Source: Runella salmonicolor
Lineage (GTDB): Bacteria; Bacteroidota; Bacteroidia; Cytophagales; Spirosomataceae
Assembly (NCBI RefSeq): GCF_024158025.1
Contig: NZ_JAMZEL010000010.1
Span: forward strand, 186,001-250,000
DNA: 64,000 bases
Reading direction: 5' to 3'
Shown: positions 24,095-32,238 of the stretch, piece by piece
Position numbering within the stretch: position 1 is the stretch's first letter
How the letters are laid out: each line of letters starts with the position of its first letter
Made by a program: the position numbers and the translations under genes
The notes under the pieces: model-generated
What the model was told of the DNA's origin: nothing
Databases searched by the model: none
The model's input: only the letters and a program-made list of their open reading frames with translations

Positions 24095-25399
24095 ATGGGT
24101 CAACCACTTAACAATCAACCCCTTCCTCAGCTAAACGTATTCAGTTTCAGCGGCGTCCAAATGCGTACGTTCCACATTACGTGGATGACTTTTTTCGTCT
24201 GTTTCTTTGGTTGGTTTGGCATAGCGCCCCTGATGCCCGCCATTCGGGCCGATTTGGGATTGACCAAGCCTCAGGTAGGAAACACCATCATTGCGGCGGT
24301 ATCAGCCACCATTTTTGCCCGCCTCATCATCGGAAAGCTCTGCGACAGTTGGGGCCCGCGCAAAACTTACACGGCCTTGTTGGTGGTTGGCTCATTGCCC
24401 GTCATGCTCGTCGGTTTGGCGCATGATTATACATCCTTTTTACTTTTTCGTTTGGCCATCGGCGTTATTGGGGCGTCGTTTGTCATTACGCAATTTCATA
24501 CTTCGGCCATGTTTGCCCCGAGCATCAAAGGAACGGCCAATGCCGTAGCTGGTGGCTGGGGTAACCTTGGCGGTGGCATCACGCAGTTGGCCATGCCACT
24601 CATTATGGCAACCATCATCGGATTTGGGTTTGTCAAAGCCGATGCGTGGCGTTTGGCTATGATTTTTCCAGGGCTGATGATGTTGGTAATGGCCTTTATT
24701 TACTGGAAATACACAAAAGATACCCCCGCTGGCAACTACGACGAAATCAACCGTACCGCCGCTGCCAAATCAAGCGTCCCATTTTGGCAAGCCTGCGCCG
24801 ACGTGCGTGTTTGGGCCTTGGCGATTGCGTACGCCTGCTGCTTTGGCATGGAAATCACCTTCGATGGCGTAGCAGCGCTTTATTTCTTTGACAACTTCCA
24901 CATGGAAGAAACCGAAGCGGGTTTCTGGGCCATGCTGTTTGGGTTTATGAATATTTTTGCCCGCGCCGTGGGCGGAATTGTGGCCGATAAGATAGGTCAA
25001 AAATACGGTATGCGGGGCAAAGGCATCCTGCTGGCCTCGATGTTATTGCTGGAAGGATTAGGAATTTTACTTTTTGCGCAATCAGGAAATCTGACCATGG
25101 CCATTGTTTCGATGCTCACTTTTGCGATGTTTTTGAAAATGGCCAACGGCGGTACGTATGCCATCGTACCGTTTATCAATCCCAAAGCTGTCGGGGTAAT
25201 ATCGGGCGTGGTTGGTGCTGGTGGCAACATGGGAGGAATGTTAATGGGCTTTTTGTTTAAATCCCAGTCCATTTCTTACGGACAAGCATTTATGTACATT
25301 GGCGGTATCGTCGCGGTGGTGGGCTTGTTGTTGTTTTTGGTTAATTTCGGTAGAACGGTGACCGTTGAACAGGTAGAAACTGAACTACAAACGGCGTAA
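24095..25399 (+). CDS. NarK/NasA-type nitrate/nitrite MFS transporter
   Basis: A 434-aa inner-membrane carrier with about 11-12 transmembrane helices. The two nitrate-signature motifs of the NNP family are present as GWGNLGGGITQL and VVGAGGNMGGMLMG. The N terminus FSFSGVQMRTFHITWMTFF matches assimilatory carriers, supporting the ATG at 24095. It is the second nitrate importer here beside the ABC system, probably a low- versus high-affinity pair (inference). It begins a unit with the reductase 31 nt downstream and carries its own leader hairpin. Confidence 0.93.
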   Translation: MGQPLNNQPLPQLNVFSFSGVQMRTFHITWMTFFVCFFGWFGIAPLMPAIRADLGLTKPQVGNTIIAAVSATIFARLIIGKLCDSWGPRKTYTALLVVGSLPVMLVGLAHDYTSFLLFRLAIGVIGASFVITQFHTSAMFAPSIKGTANAVAGGWGNLGGGITQLAMPLIMATIIGFGFVKADAWRLAMIFPGLMMLVMAFIYWKYTKDTPAGNYDEINRTAAAKSSVPFWQACADVRVWALAIAYACCFGMEITFDGVAALYFFDNFHMEETEAGFWAMLFGFMNIFARAVGGIVADKIGQKYGMRGKGILLASMLLLEGLGILLFAQSGNLTMAIVSMLTFAMFLKMANGGTYAIVPFINPKAVGVISGVVGAGGNMGGMLMGFLFKSQSISYGQAFMYIGGIVAVVGLLLFLVNFGRTVTVEQVETELQTA

Positions 25400-25430
25400 C
25401 GCTAACCACCTTGTTTATTGTAAGCCTATT

Positions 25431-28400
25431 ATGAAAGGAACAACGGCACATAAAACCACTTGCTGCTACTGCGGCGTCGGCTGCGGGGTAGTGGTTCATA
25501 AAACCCGCCACGGACATATTTCCGTGGAGGGTGACCCTGACCACCCCTCGAGCAAAGGGATGCTTTGTTCTAAAGGGCGAAATTTGCACTATACCGTCAT
25601 GGATACCACAGACCGATTGTTGTATCCTCTAATGCGCCGCAATCGTCAAGCCCCCCTGCAACGGGTTACGTGGGACACGGCACTAGAGCGGGCAGCGGCG
25701 GTTTTCAAAACGTTTATCGAAAAATACGGCCCCGACTCGGTAGGATTTTACGCCTCTGGGCAGTGTTTAACCGAAGAATATTACGTAGTCAATAAGCTCA
25801 TCAAAGGTTTTATCGGTTCAAATAACCTCGACACCAACTCGCGCCTTTGCATGTCGTCGGCGGTGGTTGGATACAAAATGGCCTTGGGCGAAGACTCTGT
25901 ACCGTGCAGCTACGAAGACATCGAATTGGCGGATTGCTTTCTGATTGCGGGCTCCAATCCTGCGTGGAACCACCCGATTGTATTTCGACGCATGGAAGCA
26001 CACAAAGCCGCCAACCCACGGGTTAAATTTATCGTGGTCGACCCACGCCGCACAGATACCGCTCGCATGGCCGACCTTCACCTTCAAATCAAGCCCGGAA
26101 CCGACGTGGTGTTGCTCAATGCCATCGCCAAAGGCCTGATTTCGAGAGGATACATTGACGAGCATTTTATCAAAAACCACACCGAAGGCTTTGATACCTA
26201 CCGCTTACAGGTCAGCGAGCGCGACATGCGCGACGCGGCCAAAATCTGCGGCATCAGCCTTCACGACATTCACCAAGCCGTAGAATACATCGGAAAATCC
26301 AAGGGATTTATCTCTATGTGGGCCATGGGTTTCAACCAAAGTGTGATTGGGGTGAACAAAAATCTGGCGTTGCTCAACCTCCATTTAATTACGGGGCACA
26401 TCGGCAAGGCAGGTTCAGGGCCATTTTCGTTGACCGGTCAACCCAACGCAATGGGTGGTCGGGAAGTAGGTGGGCTGTCGAATCTCCTGCCTGCGCACCG
26501 CAACTTAGCCGACCCTGCTCACCGGCAGGAAGTAGCTGATTTTTGGGGAGTTCCTGCGCTGAATCCCAAACCCGGATTGACCGCTACCGAAATGTTTGAG
26601 GCGCTCAAAGATGGCCGCATGAAAGCCATTTGGATCATGTGTACCAATCCGCTGGTGAGCCTGCCCAACGCGCACCTCATAGAAGAAGCCCTAAAGGCCG
26701 CCAAGTTTGTGGTGGTGCAGGATGTTTCCAATCGTTCGGATACGGTTGCTTACGCCGACTTAGTACTCCCCGCCGCCGCGTGGGGCGAAAAAACGGGGAC
26801 CATGACCAACTCAGAGCGACGAGTTTCGTACCTCAGTCAATTCAACGAACCCGTGGGAGAAGCCCTCCCCGACAGCGAAATCATCGTCAAGTTTGCCCAT
26901 AAAATGGGTTTTGGTCACGCGTTTAATTACCGAAATGCGTCAGAAATTTACGACGAGCACGTTCGCCTTACCAAAGGAACCAACGTAGATATCAGCGGGC
27001 TTTCGCACGAGCGGCTACGCACCCAAGGTACCCTGCAATGGCCCGTACCAACGGCAGAATCTAACGGCACACCGCGCCTGTTTGCGGATCATCAATTTTA
27101 TACCCCTTCTCACAAAGCGCAAATCAAAACCATCCCCGACGGCAACCAATCCGAGCCGCTCAGCGATGATTTTCCATTGGTGTTGACCACGGGCCGTATT
27201 CGCGACCAGTGGCACACGATGACCAAAACCGGTCGAGTTAATAAACTGAATCAGCACATTCCGAAGGCTTTTTTGGAAATAAACCCCGCTGATGCCCACG
27301 AACGCGGCATCAAAGAAGGCGATATTGTCACCATTCAAAACCCACGCGGGCAGGTGCAAGTACCCGCCAAAATCACGGAAGATATTCGACAGGGAGTGGT
27401 GTTTTTGCCCATGCACTGGGGAAAAATAATTCAAAGTACGGCCGCCCGCGCCAACAACATCACGAGCGATTTGGTTGACCCTTATTCCAAAGAACCTGAC
27501 TTTAAATACGCGGCGGTCGAAGTAAAGAAATTCAAAAAAATCAGGGAGCGTATCATCGTCGTGGGAGCGGGGGCGGCAGCGTATAAATTCGTGACGGCCC
27601 ACCGCCAGCATAACCTTACCGACGAAATTCACGTATTCAGCAAAGAGCCGTTTGCTTTTTATAACCGCGTGATGCTGCCCGACTATATCAGCGGTGCCAT
27701 GCGTTGGGAGAATTTGCTCAAAATGCAGGACGACGAGCGGGCCTTGGTGCATCTGTACGAAGGCCTCAGCATTGAGCACATTGACCGTACTCAAAAAACC
27801 GTTCTTGACTCAAAAGGTAATCTCCATCCCTACGACCGCCTCATCATCGCCACGGGCAGTCGGTCGGCCATGCCCAAAGATTATGATGTATCCTTAGAGG
27901 GCGTTTTTACGATGCGTACGCGGCAAGATGCCGACGGTTTAACGCGTCATTTGGGCATTGGCCAAGCAAAACACATCGTCATCGTGGGGGGCGGTTTATT
28001 GGGGCTAGAATTGGCGGCTTCGTTGCGCCAACTGGGCCATCAGGCTACCGTCATTCACCGCGCTTCGCGCTTGATGAACCGCCAATTAGACGCCACGGCG
28101 AGTACACTTCTGCACGAAGAACTCAAAGACCGTAGTATTGATATTTATTACAACGACGAAGTCAAATACTTAGCGGGACAAAATAACCAAGTCGGCAGCG
28201 TTCGCCTCACCTCAGGACAAGTCATTGACTGTGATGCCGTTGTACTAACGATTGGCACGATGCCCAACGTCGAAATTGCCCGTAAAGCAGGGTTGGATGT
28301 ACAGCGCGGGGTAGTAGTGAATGCCTATCTTCAAACCTCCGACCCCGCCATTTTTGCCATCGGCGAGGTGGCCGAATTTGAGGGACAGCAGTTTGGCATT

Positions 28401-28952
28401 ACGGCCGCCGCTGAGGAGCAAGCCGAAGCATTGTGCGCCTATTTCAACGGCGATATTCAAAGTTATTATCGGCCTACCATTTCTATGAATATTCTAAAAA
28501 TGGAAGGCCTAGATTTATGCTCGTTGGGCATGACCGAAATCCCCGCCAACGGGGCTGGTGCCGAATACGAAGAAGTCCTGTTTATGGACAAACAAAAACG
28601 ATATTACAAAAAATGTATCATTCACGGCGATAAGCTCGTCGGGGCCATTTTGTTGGGAGATAAATCGGAATTTACAGAATTCAAATCATTGATTCAGCAC
28701 CAAACCGAACTTTCAGAAAAAAGGCTCAAATTGCTCCGAAGCGGCAAATCCGCCCCTGCACTCAAAGGAAAAACGGTCTGTTCATGCAACAACGTAGGCG
28801 ACGGCAACCTGCGCGACGCCATCGCGGGCGGTTGTACCGATTTTCAGACGCTTTGTCAACAAACAGGGGCTGGAACGGGCTGCGGGAGCTGCAAACCTGA
28901 GGTGAAAGCAATGCTTGAAAGAAGAAGTGAGAAGGCAGAAGCGAGGAGTTAG
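25431..28952 (+). CDS. Single-chain assimilatory nitrate reductase (molybdenum + FAD/NAD + Fe-S domains)
   Basis: 1173 aa. An N-terminal [4Fe-4S] site is formed by C11, C14, C18 and C46. The bis-MGD molybdenum domain follows with the NasA signature NSRLCMSSAVVGYK (putative Mo-ligating cysteine ~140), GSNPAWNHPI, TGQPNAMGGREVGG and the C-terminal MGD-binding part (LVLTTGRIRDQWHTMTKTGR, ~580-690). From ~705 a pyridine-nucleotide-disulfide-type FAD/NAD domain begins (IIVVGAGAAAYKF, then HIVIVGGGLLGLELAASL). It ends with a BFD-like [2Fe-2S] module (VCSCNN ... GCGSC, ~1115-1160). It should pass electrons from NAD(P)H via FAD to nitrate in one cytosolic chain, a job split between NasC and NasA in Klebsiella. 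The last codons run into a purine-rich repeat. Confidence 0.93.
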   Translation: MKGTTAHKTTCCYCGVGCGVVVHKTRHGHISVEGDPDHPSSKGMLCSKGRNLHYTVMDTTDRLLYPLMRRNRQAPLQRVTWDTALERAAAVFKTFIEKYGPDSVGFYASGQCLTEEYYVVNKLIKGFIGSNNLDTNSRLCMSSAVVGYKMALGEDSVPCSYEDIELADCFLIAGSNPAWNHPIVFRRMEAHKAANPRVKFIVVDPRRTDTARMADLHLQIKPGTDVVLLNAIAKGLISRGYIDEHFIKNHTEGFDTYRLQVSERDMRDAAKICGISLHDIHQAVEYIGKSKGFISMWAMGFNQSVIGVNKNLALLNLHLITGHIGKAGSGPFSLTGQPNAMGGREVGGLSNLLPAHRNLADPAHRQEVADFWGVPALNPKPGLTATEMFEALKDGRMKAIWIMCTNPLVSLPNAHLIEEALKAAKFVVVQDVSNRSDTVAYADLVLPAAAWGEKTGTMTNSERRVSYLSQFNEPVGEALPDSEIIVKFAHKMGFGHAFNYRNASEIYDEHVRLTKGTNVDISGLSHERLRTQGTLQWPVPTAESNGTPRLFADHQFYTPSHKAQIKTIPDGNQSEPLSDDFPLVLTTGRIRDQWHTMTKTGRVNKLNQHIPKAFLEINPADAHERGIKEGDIVTIQNPRGQVQVPAKITEDIRQGVVFLPMHWGKIIQSTAARANNITSDLVDPYSKEPDFKYAAVEVKKFKKIRERIIVVGAGAAAYKFVTAHRQHNLTDEIHVFSKEPFAFYNRVMLPDYISGAMRWENLLKMQDDERALVHLYEGLSIEHIDRTQKTVLDSKGNLHPYDRLIIATGSRSAMPKDYDVSLEGVFTMRTRQDADGLTRHLGIGQAKHIVIVGGGLLGLELAASLRQLGHQATVIHRASRLMNRQLDATASTLLHEELKDRSIDIYYNDEVKYLAGQNNQVGSVRLTSGQVIDCDAVVLTIGTMPNVEIARKAGLDVQRGVVVNAYLQTSDPAIFAIGEVAEFEGQQFGITAAAEEQAEALCAYFNGDIQSYYRPTISMNILKMEGLDLCSLGMTEIPANGAGAEYEEVLFMDKQKRYYKKCIIHGDKLVGAILLGDKSEFTEFKSLIQHQTELSEKRLKLLRSGKSAPALKGKTVCSCNNVGDGNLRDAIAGGCTDFQTLCQQTGAGTGCGSCKPEVKAMLERRSEKAEARS

Positions 28953-29030
28953 AAGTGAGAGGATAACAAATAAGAGGACGGAGGTACGAAGTAAGAAGTC
29001 AGAGGATGGAGGTACGAAGGAGGGAGTATG
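28920..29030 (+). repeat. Purine-rich imperfect repeats
   Basis: A run of GAAGTGAGAAG/GGAGGTACGAAG-like units; GGAGGTACGAAG is exact at 28980-28991 and 29008-29019. Almost free of C and T on the plus strand. It spans the end of the nitrate reductase frame and the gap before the next gene. Confidence 0.6.
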
Positions 29031-29106
29031 AAAATAAATATTGTATAGTGAGAACTTTCAATTTTTGAAAAAGGTTTTGCAATAATTGCCTAAAACGAAC
29101 GCAAAT

Positions 29107-29895
29107 ATGCAACACACTATTTTTCAATCATTTATCAACAACACCATTGCGGTTTTACAGGAGTCAACGGATATGCTCGGCCTTGCGATTGCTGGTTCTT
29201 GGATTACCCACGAAACAGATTCGTTTTCAGATTTAGACCTTGTGTTGGTTTCTACCACCAAAATTTCTGATAATCCTGAGCAAATGAAAGCCGTAGCCAA
29301 TCAGCTCGGGACGGTTCTTTCCGCTTTTACGGGAGAGCATGTGGGCGAGGCGCGGTTATTGATTTGTTTATACAGCAATCCGCTTCTGCACGTAGACATC
29401 AAATTTTTGACGCTAGATGAATTTCATCATCGCGTGGAAAATCCCGTGGTAGTATGGGAGCGCGACCATCAACTGACCAATATCATCCAAGAAACACCCG
29501 CCGTGTGGCCTTACCCTGATTATCAATGGATTGAAGACCGATTCTGGGTGTGGATACATTATGCCACGCTGAAGCTTGGCCGAGGAGAATTGTTTGAAGC
29601 CTTTGATTTTCTTAGCTTTATACGAATGATGGTTTTAGGACCTTTATTACACATCAAAAACGGCAATCAACCGCGCGGTGTCCGAAAAGTGGAAACGAAA
29701 CTGACCCTAGAAGACTTTGCAGAACTACGCAAAACGGTAGTCCCCATGACCAAAACCGATTTGGTGGCGGCGCTGTGGAAGTCCATCCAACTTTATGAAG
29801 AAGTACGAAAGCACCTTTTCGACGCAAATATTATACTGAAAGAAGATGCCGCTAGAGAAGTCAAAGTATATTTGTATAAAGTGGAAAAAATGTAG
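29107..29895 (+). CDS. Nucleotidyltransferase-fold protein
   Basis: 262 aa from ATG 29107 (a TTG at 29086 is also in frame). The N-terminal part has the pol-beta-like nucleotidyltransferase signature GSWITHETDSFSDLDLVLV, with the metal-binding DxD (DLD) and a later acid in LHVDIKFL. A helical C-terminal domain follows. Members include aminoglycoside adenylyltransferase-like and many uncharacterised proteins, so the substrate is unknown. It sits between nitrate reductase and the rubredoxin protein on the same strand, which is an unusual place; a link to nitrate metabolism cannot be shown. Confidence 0.75.
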   Translation: MQHTIFQSFINNTIAVLQESTDMLGLAIAGSWITHETDSFSDLDLVLVSTTKISDNPEQMKAVANQLGTVLSAFTGEHVGEARLLICLYSNPLLHVDIKFLTLDEFHHRVENPVVVWERDHQLTNIIQETPAVWPYPDYQWIEDRFWVWIHYATLKLGRGELFEAFDFLSFIRMMVLGPLLHIKNGNQPRGVRKVETKLTLEDFAELRKTVVPMTKTDLVAALWKSIQLYEEVRKHLFDANIILKEDAAREVKVYLYKVEKM

Positions 29896-29927
29896 CACAA
29901 CGCATCCGAATAAATAATCCAAAACCA

Positions 29928-31307
29928 ATGGCTTATCTACGCATTTTAACCCCCGGCGGTGTAGTAACCCCTGACGAACTTCAACAATTGGCGGCTTTGT
30001 CGCGGCAATGGGCGCTGGGCAAAATGGAGGTAGGATTTCGGCAAGATTTGTTGATTCCATGCACTGATTCTCAACTGTCTGCACTCCGTCTGCAACTTGG
30101 TTTGCAAGGATTTCAGGTAGAAGAAGCTGTTCCTACTCACCCTAATATTGTTTCGTCGGTGGTGGCGCAGAACATTTTCCCTAAATTATCGTGGTTGCGC
30201 TCTGGTGACTATTTAGACATTTTGGATTCGTTTGACTTTCAACCTACTCTCAAACTTAACCTTATTGACCCAACCCAGGAGCTGATTCGTCCCTTGACGG
30301 GAGAACTCAATTTTGTGGCTTCTCCTACCCCTTCGTTTTGGTATTTAGCAGTCAATTTACCCGCTTTGGGCACCTTACAGGTATGGCCAGAATTGGTTGA
30401 CGGTGAACAAATCCCCGACTGGGTCCGCGCCATCGAAAATGCCTTAAATGCTCCCAAACCTATTGATAATTTTGATACATTATTTCAGACCGTTACGGCC
30501 CAATTTTCGGGACGAACGCGCCGTATTCAGAAAGAATTAAAACTTACACCCAAGCCCTATCCTCACCACGAGGGCATCTATCGTTACGACGAACGCTACT
30601 GGATTGGGCTTTATCAGCGCGACAATGAGTTTGAAGCGTCGTTTCTTGATGCCCTCTGTCAACTTTGCAAAGACACCAAAATCGGCCGTCTCTACCCTAC
30701 TCCTTTCAAAACGTTTATTGTCCGCGATATTCCGAAAGAAACGATTTATCAATGGGAGAAATTATTGGGCCTTTGGGGCATCCACACGCATTATTCGTCG
30801 CTTGAACTCAACTGGCAACTGCCTGATGCCGATGCCGCCGCACTGCGCCTCAAAACCGAACTCGTCGATGCCTTTGAGCGCACCCGGATTCGTACCTCAA
30901 GTTTGAGTTTCAGCATCGGTCAACGGAATGCCGACACGACCTCCACGATTGTTATCGAGCCGCTTTCGGCCGATTATCAGCGTTTTCGGATTGTTCATTC
31001 TCCGGATTTCTTCATCGGGAACACAGAATGGGAAACCTTTGCGGCCGATGTAGCGCGCAAAAATCTCCCCGAAGTATTGAGGCGTTTGACCCAAAAATAT
31101 TACGAGCAGTTATCTACCGAAAAAAAAGCGGGGATTATGCGAACAACGGCAACCCTCAAACCCGTGATAACTGAAAAGGTGATGCGGTGCAAACATTGCC
31201 TCACCGTGGCTGATGTTGCCCCACCTTTGCCCGCTTTATACGTATGTTCTACGTGCAATGCCCCCGCGAGCGATTTCATGGAAGTGACGTGGGAGATTAT
31301 CACTTAA
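29928..31307 (+). CDS. Nitrite/sulfite-reductase-like protein with C-terminal rubredoxin domain
   Basis: 459 aa. The first 65 residues resemble the ferredoxin-like half domain of nitrite/sulfite reductases (RILTPGGVVTPDELQQLAAL, then VGFRQDLLIPC). A middle part follows the reductase domain order (PNIVSSVV, LTGELNFV). A second half domain appears near 235-270 (ALCQLCKDTKIGRLYPTPFK), and the C terminus is a short rubredoxin-like knuckle pair, MRCKHC ... YVCSTCNAPASDF. The four cysteines that hold siroheme/[4Fe-4S] are missing: the expected CxG site reads SSVVAQ. It therefore cannot be a classical siroheme enzyme, and an electron-transfer or cofactor-related role is more likely. It takes the place where nitrite reductase genes usually stand. 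Confidence 0.72.
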   Translation: MAYLRILTPGGVVTPDELQQLAALSRQWALGKMEVGFRQDLLIPCTDSQLSALRLQLGLQGFQVEEAVPTHPNIVSSVVAQNIFPKLSWLRSGDYLDILDSFDFQPTLKLNLIDPTQELIRPLTGELNFVASPTPSFWYLAVNLPALGTLQVWPELVDGEQIPDWVRAIENALNAPKPIDNFDTLFQTVTAQFSGRTRRIQKELKLTPKPYPHHEGIYRYDERYWIGLYQRDNEFEASFLDALCQLCKDTKIGRLYPTPFKTFIVRDIPKETIYQWEKLLGLWGIHTHYSSLELNWQLPDADAAALRLKTELVDAFERTRIRTSSLSFSIGQRNADTTSTIVIEPLSADYQRFRIVHSPDFFIGNTEWETFAADVARKNLPEVLRRLTQKYYEQLSTEKKAGIMRTTATLKPVITEKVMRCKHCLTVADVAPPLPALYVCSTCNAPASDFMEVTWEIIT

Positions 31308-31378
31308 TGGGGGAGCAGTGCCTTCTCTTGCTCAGTTTTTGAGAGTCGCAGCGGTACACCACCCTGCTGGATGATGCC

Positions 31379-31426
31379 GTGCGGGCGGTTTCTCAAAACC
31401 GCCGACACGGGGTTACTCATAACCCC
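31379..31426. repeat. Two REP-like hairpins with CTCA loop
   Basis: GGCGGTTT-CTCA-AAACCGCC (31384-31403) and GGGGTTA-CTCA-TAACCCC (31409-31426), six bases apart. Stems differ but the tetraloop is the same. Part of the RAYT-linked family. Confidence 0.75.
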
Positions 31427-31499
31427 ATACACCTTCTCCATTCTGCACATCCTTCTTCCAAATAAAGTTACCAATAATCTCTTATTACGTCATAGTGTT

Positions 31500-31529
31500 G
31501 TGCGGGCGGTTTTGAGAAACCGCCCGCAC
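31500..31529. repeat. REP-like hairpin with TGAG loop, 5' of the RAYT gene
   Basis: A perfect 13-bp stem GTGCGGGCGGTTT (31500-31512)/AAACCGCCCGCAC (31517-31529) around TGAG, i.e. the reverse orientation of the element at 31384. It ends 36 nt before the transposase start. Confidence 0.8.
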
Positions 31530-31565
31530 AGTAATCGCCATTTGCATTAAAATATATGTTGAATT

Positions 31566-32108
31566 ATGGGAACCAAACGTATTTCTTTTTCGAATGATGA
31601 ACGTTGCTTTTTTATTACGACCTCCTGTTACCAACATAAATATCTCTTGTTTGACAAAACCTGTTTTGATATTCTGCTTACCAACTTTCATTTCTACAAT
31701 GCCCGTTATCAGGCCAAGTTGCTAGGATATGTTCTCATGAGCAATCATATCCACTTCATTATTTATTTTCAAGACCGCAATTTTCTCTCAAAATACCTGC
31801 GTGATTTCAAGAAATATAGCTCTTTACAATTGAGAGAGTATATTTCTAAAACACACCCCGAGATTTTACTCGAAATTAGGTATGAACACCGAACTCAACA
31901 TTACAAAATATGGGACGACGAGTTTGATGATGTAGTTCTTTTCAGTCGTGAGATGTGTGAAACGAAACTTACCTACATGCACCAAAATCCTGTTAGGGCA
32001 GGTATTGTGACAGAACCAGCAGACTATGTTTACTCCAGTGCAAAATTCTATGAATATTGGCATTTTAATATCCAATCTGAACTTTTGCATTATTTGGAAG
32101 TATTTTGA
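31566..32108 (+). CDS. REP-associated tyrosine transposase (RAYT)
   Basis: A 180-aa Y1 HUH-type nuclease related to IS200/IS605 transposases. The HUH motif is in LMSNHIHFII. The C-terminal RAYT signature is clear: SREMCETKLTYMHQNPVRAGIV followed by DYVYSSAKFYEYW. The N terminus FFITTSCYQHKYLLFD also fits. RAYTs are single-copy domesticated enzymes that act on REP hairpins. Five such hairpins surround this gene within 800 bp, with stem changes but a constant CTCA/TGAG loop, so they are its likely substrates (inference). The catalytic tyrosine is expected in KLTYMH or a nearby helix. Confidence 0.9.
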   Translation: MGTKRISFSNDERCFFITTSCYQHKYLLFDKTCFDILLTNFHFYNARYQAKLLGYVLMSNHIHFIIYFQDRNFLSKYLRDFKKYSSLQLREYISKTHPEILLEIRYEHRTQHYKIWDDEFDDVVLFSREMCETKLTYMHQNPVRAGIVTEPADYVYSSAKFYEYWHFNIQSELLHYLEVF

Positions 32109-32110
32109 AC

Positions 32111-32151
32111 GAGGTTGTGAGCAACCTCAGAGCAGGTTTTGAGAAACCTGC
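32111..32151. repeat. Two REP-like hairpins with TGAG loop, 3' of the RAYT gene
   Basis: GAGGTTG-TGAG-CAACCTC (32111-32128) and GCAGGTTT-TGAG-AAACCTGC (32132-32151). Same loop as 31500-31529, different stems. A decayed copy may follow at 32203-32227. Confidence 0.78.
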
Positions 32152-32238
32152 CTCACATGGTGAAAGATATGAGCGGCGCACCGCCCTGCCTCACAAATGT
32201 GTGTGCAGTTTTTCAAAAACTACCCTTACAAAACCACT

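Noticed and set aside
27015..27794. A 259-codon open frame on the minus strand inside nitrate reductase
   Set aside because: It lies fully antisense to the well-supported reductase and its translation has no recognisable domain; it is a shadow of the GC-biased codon use.
29928..31307. Annotation as ferredoxin-nitrite reductase (NirA)
   Set aside because: The four siroheme/iron-sulfur cysteines are missing, so the catalytic label is not supported.
31566..32108. Active IS200/IS605 insertion sequence
   Set aside because: No TnpB partner, no insertion ends as in IS200; the C-terminal signature and flanking REP hairpins identify a RAYT instead.
31379..32227. CRISPR-like repeat cluster
   Set aside because: Hairpins are not identical in sequence, spacing is irregular, and no cas genes are present.
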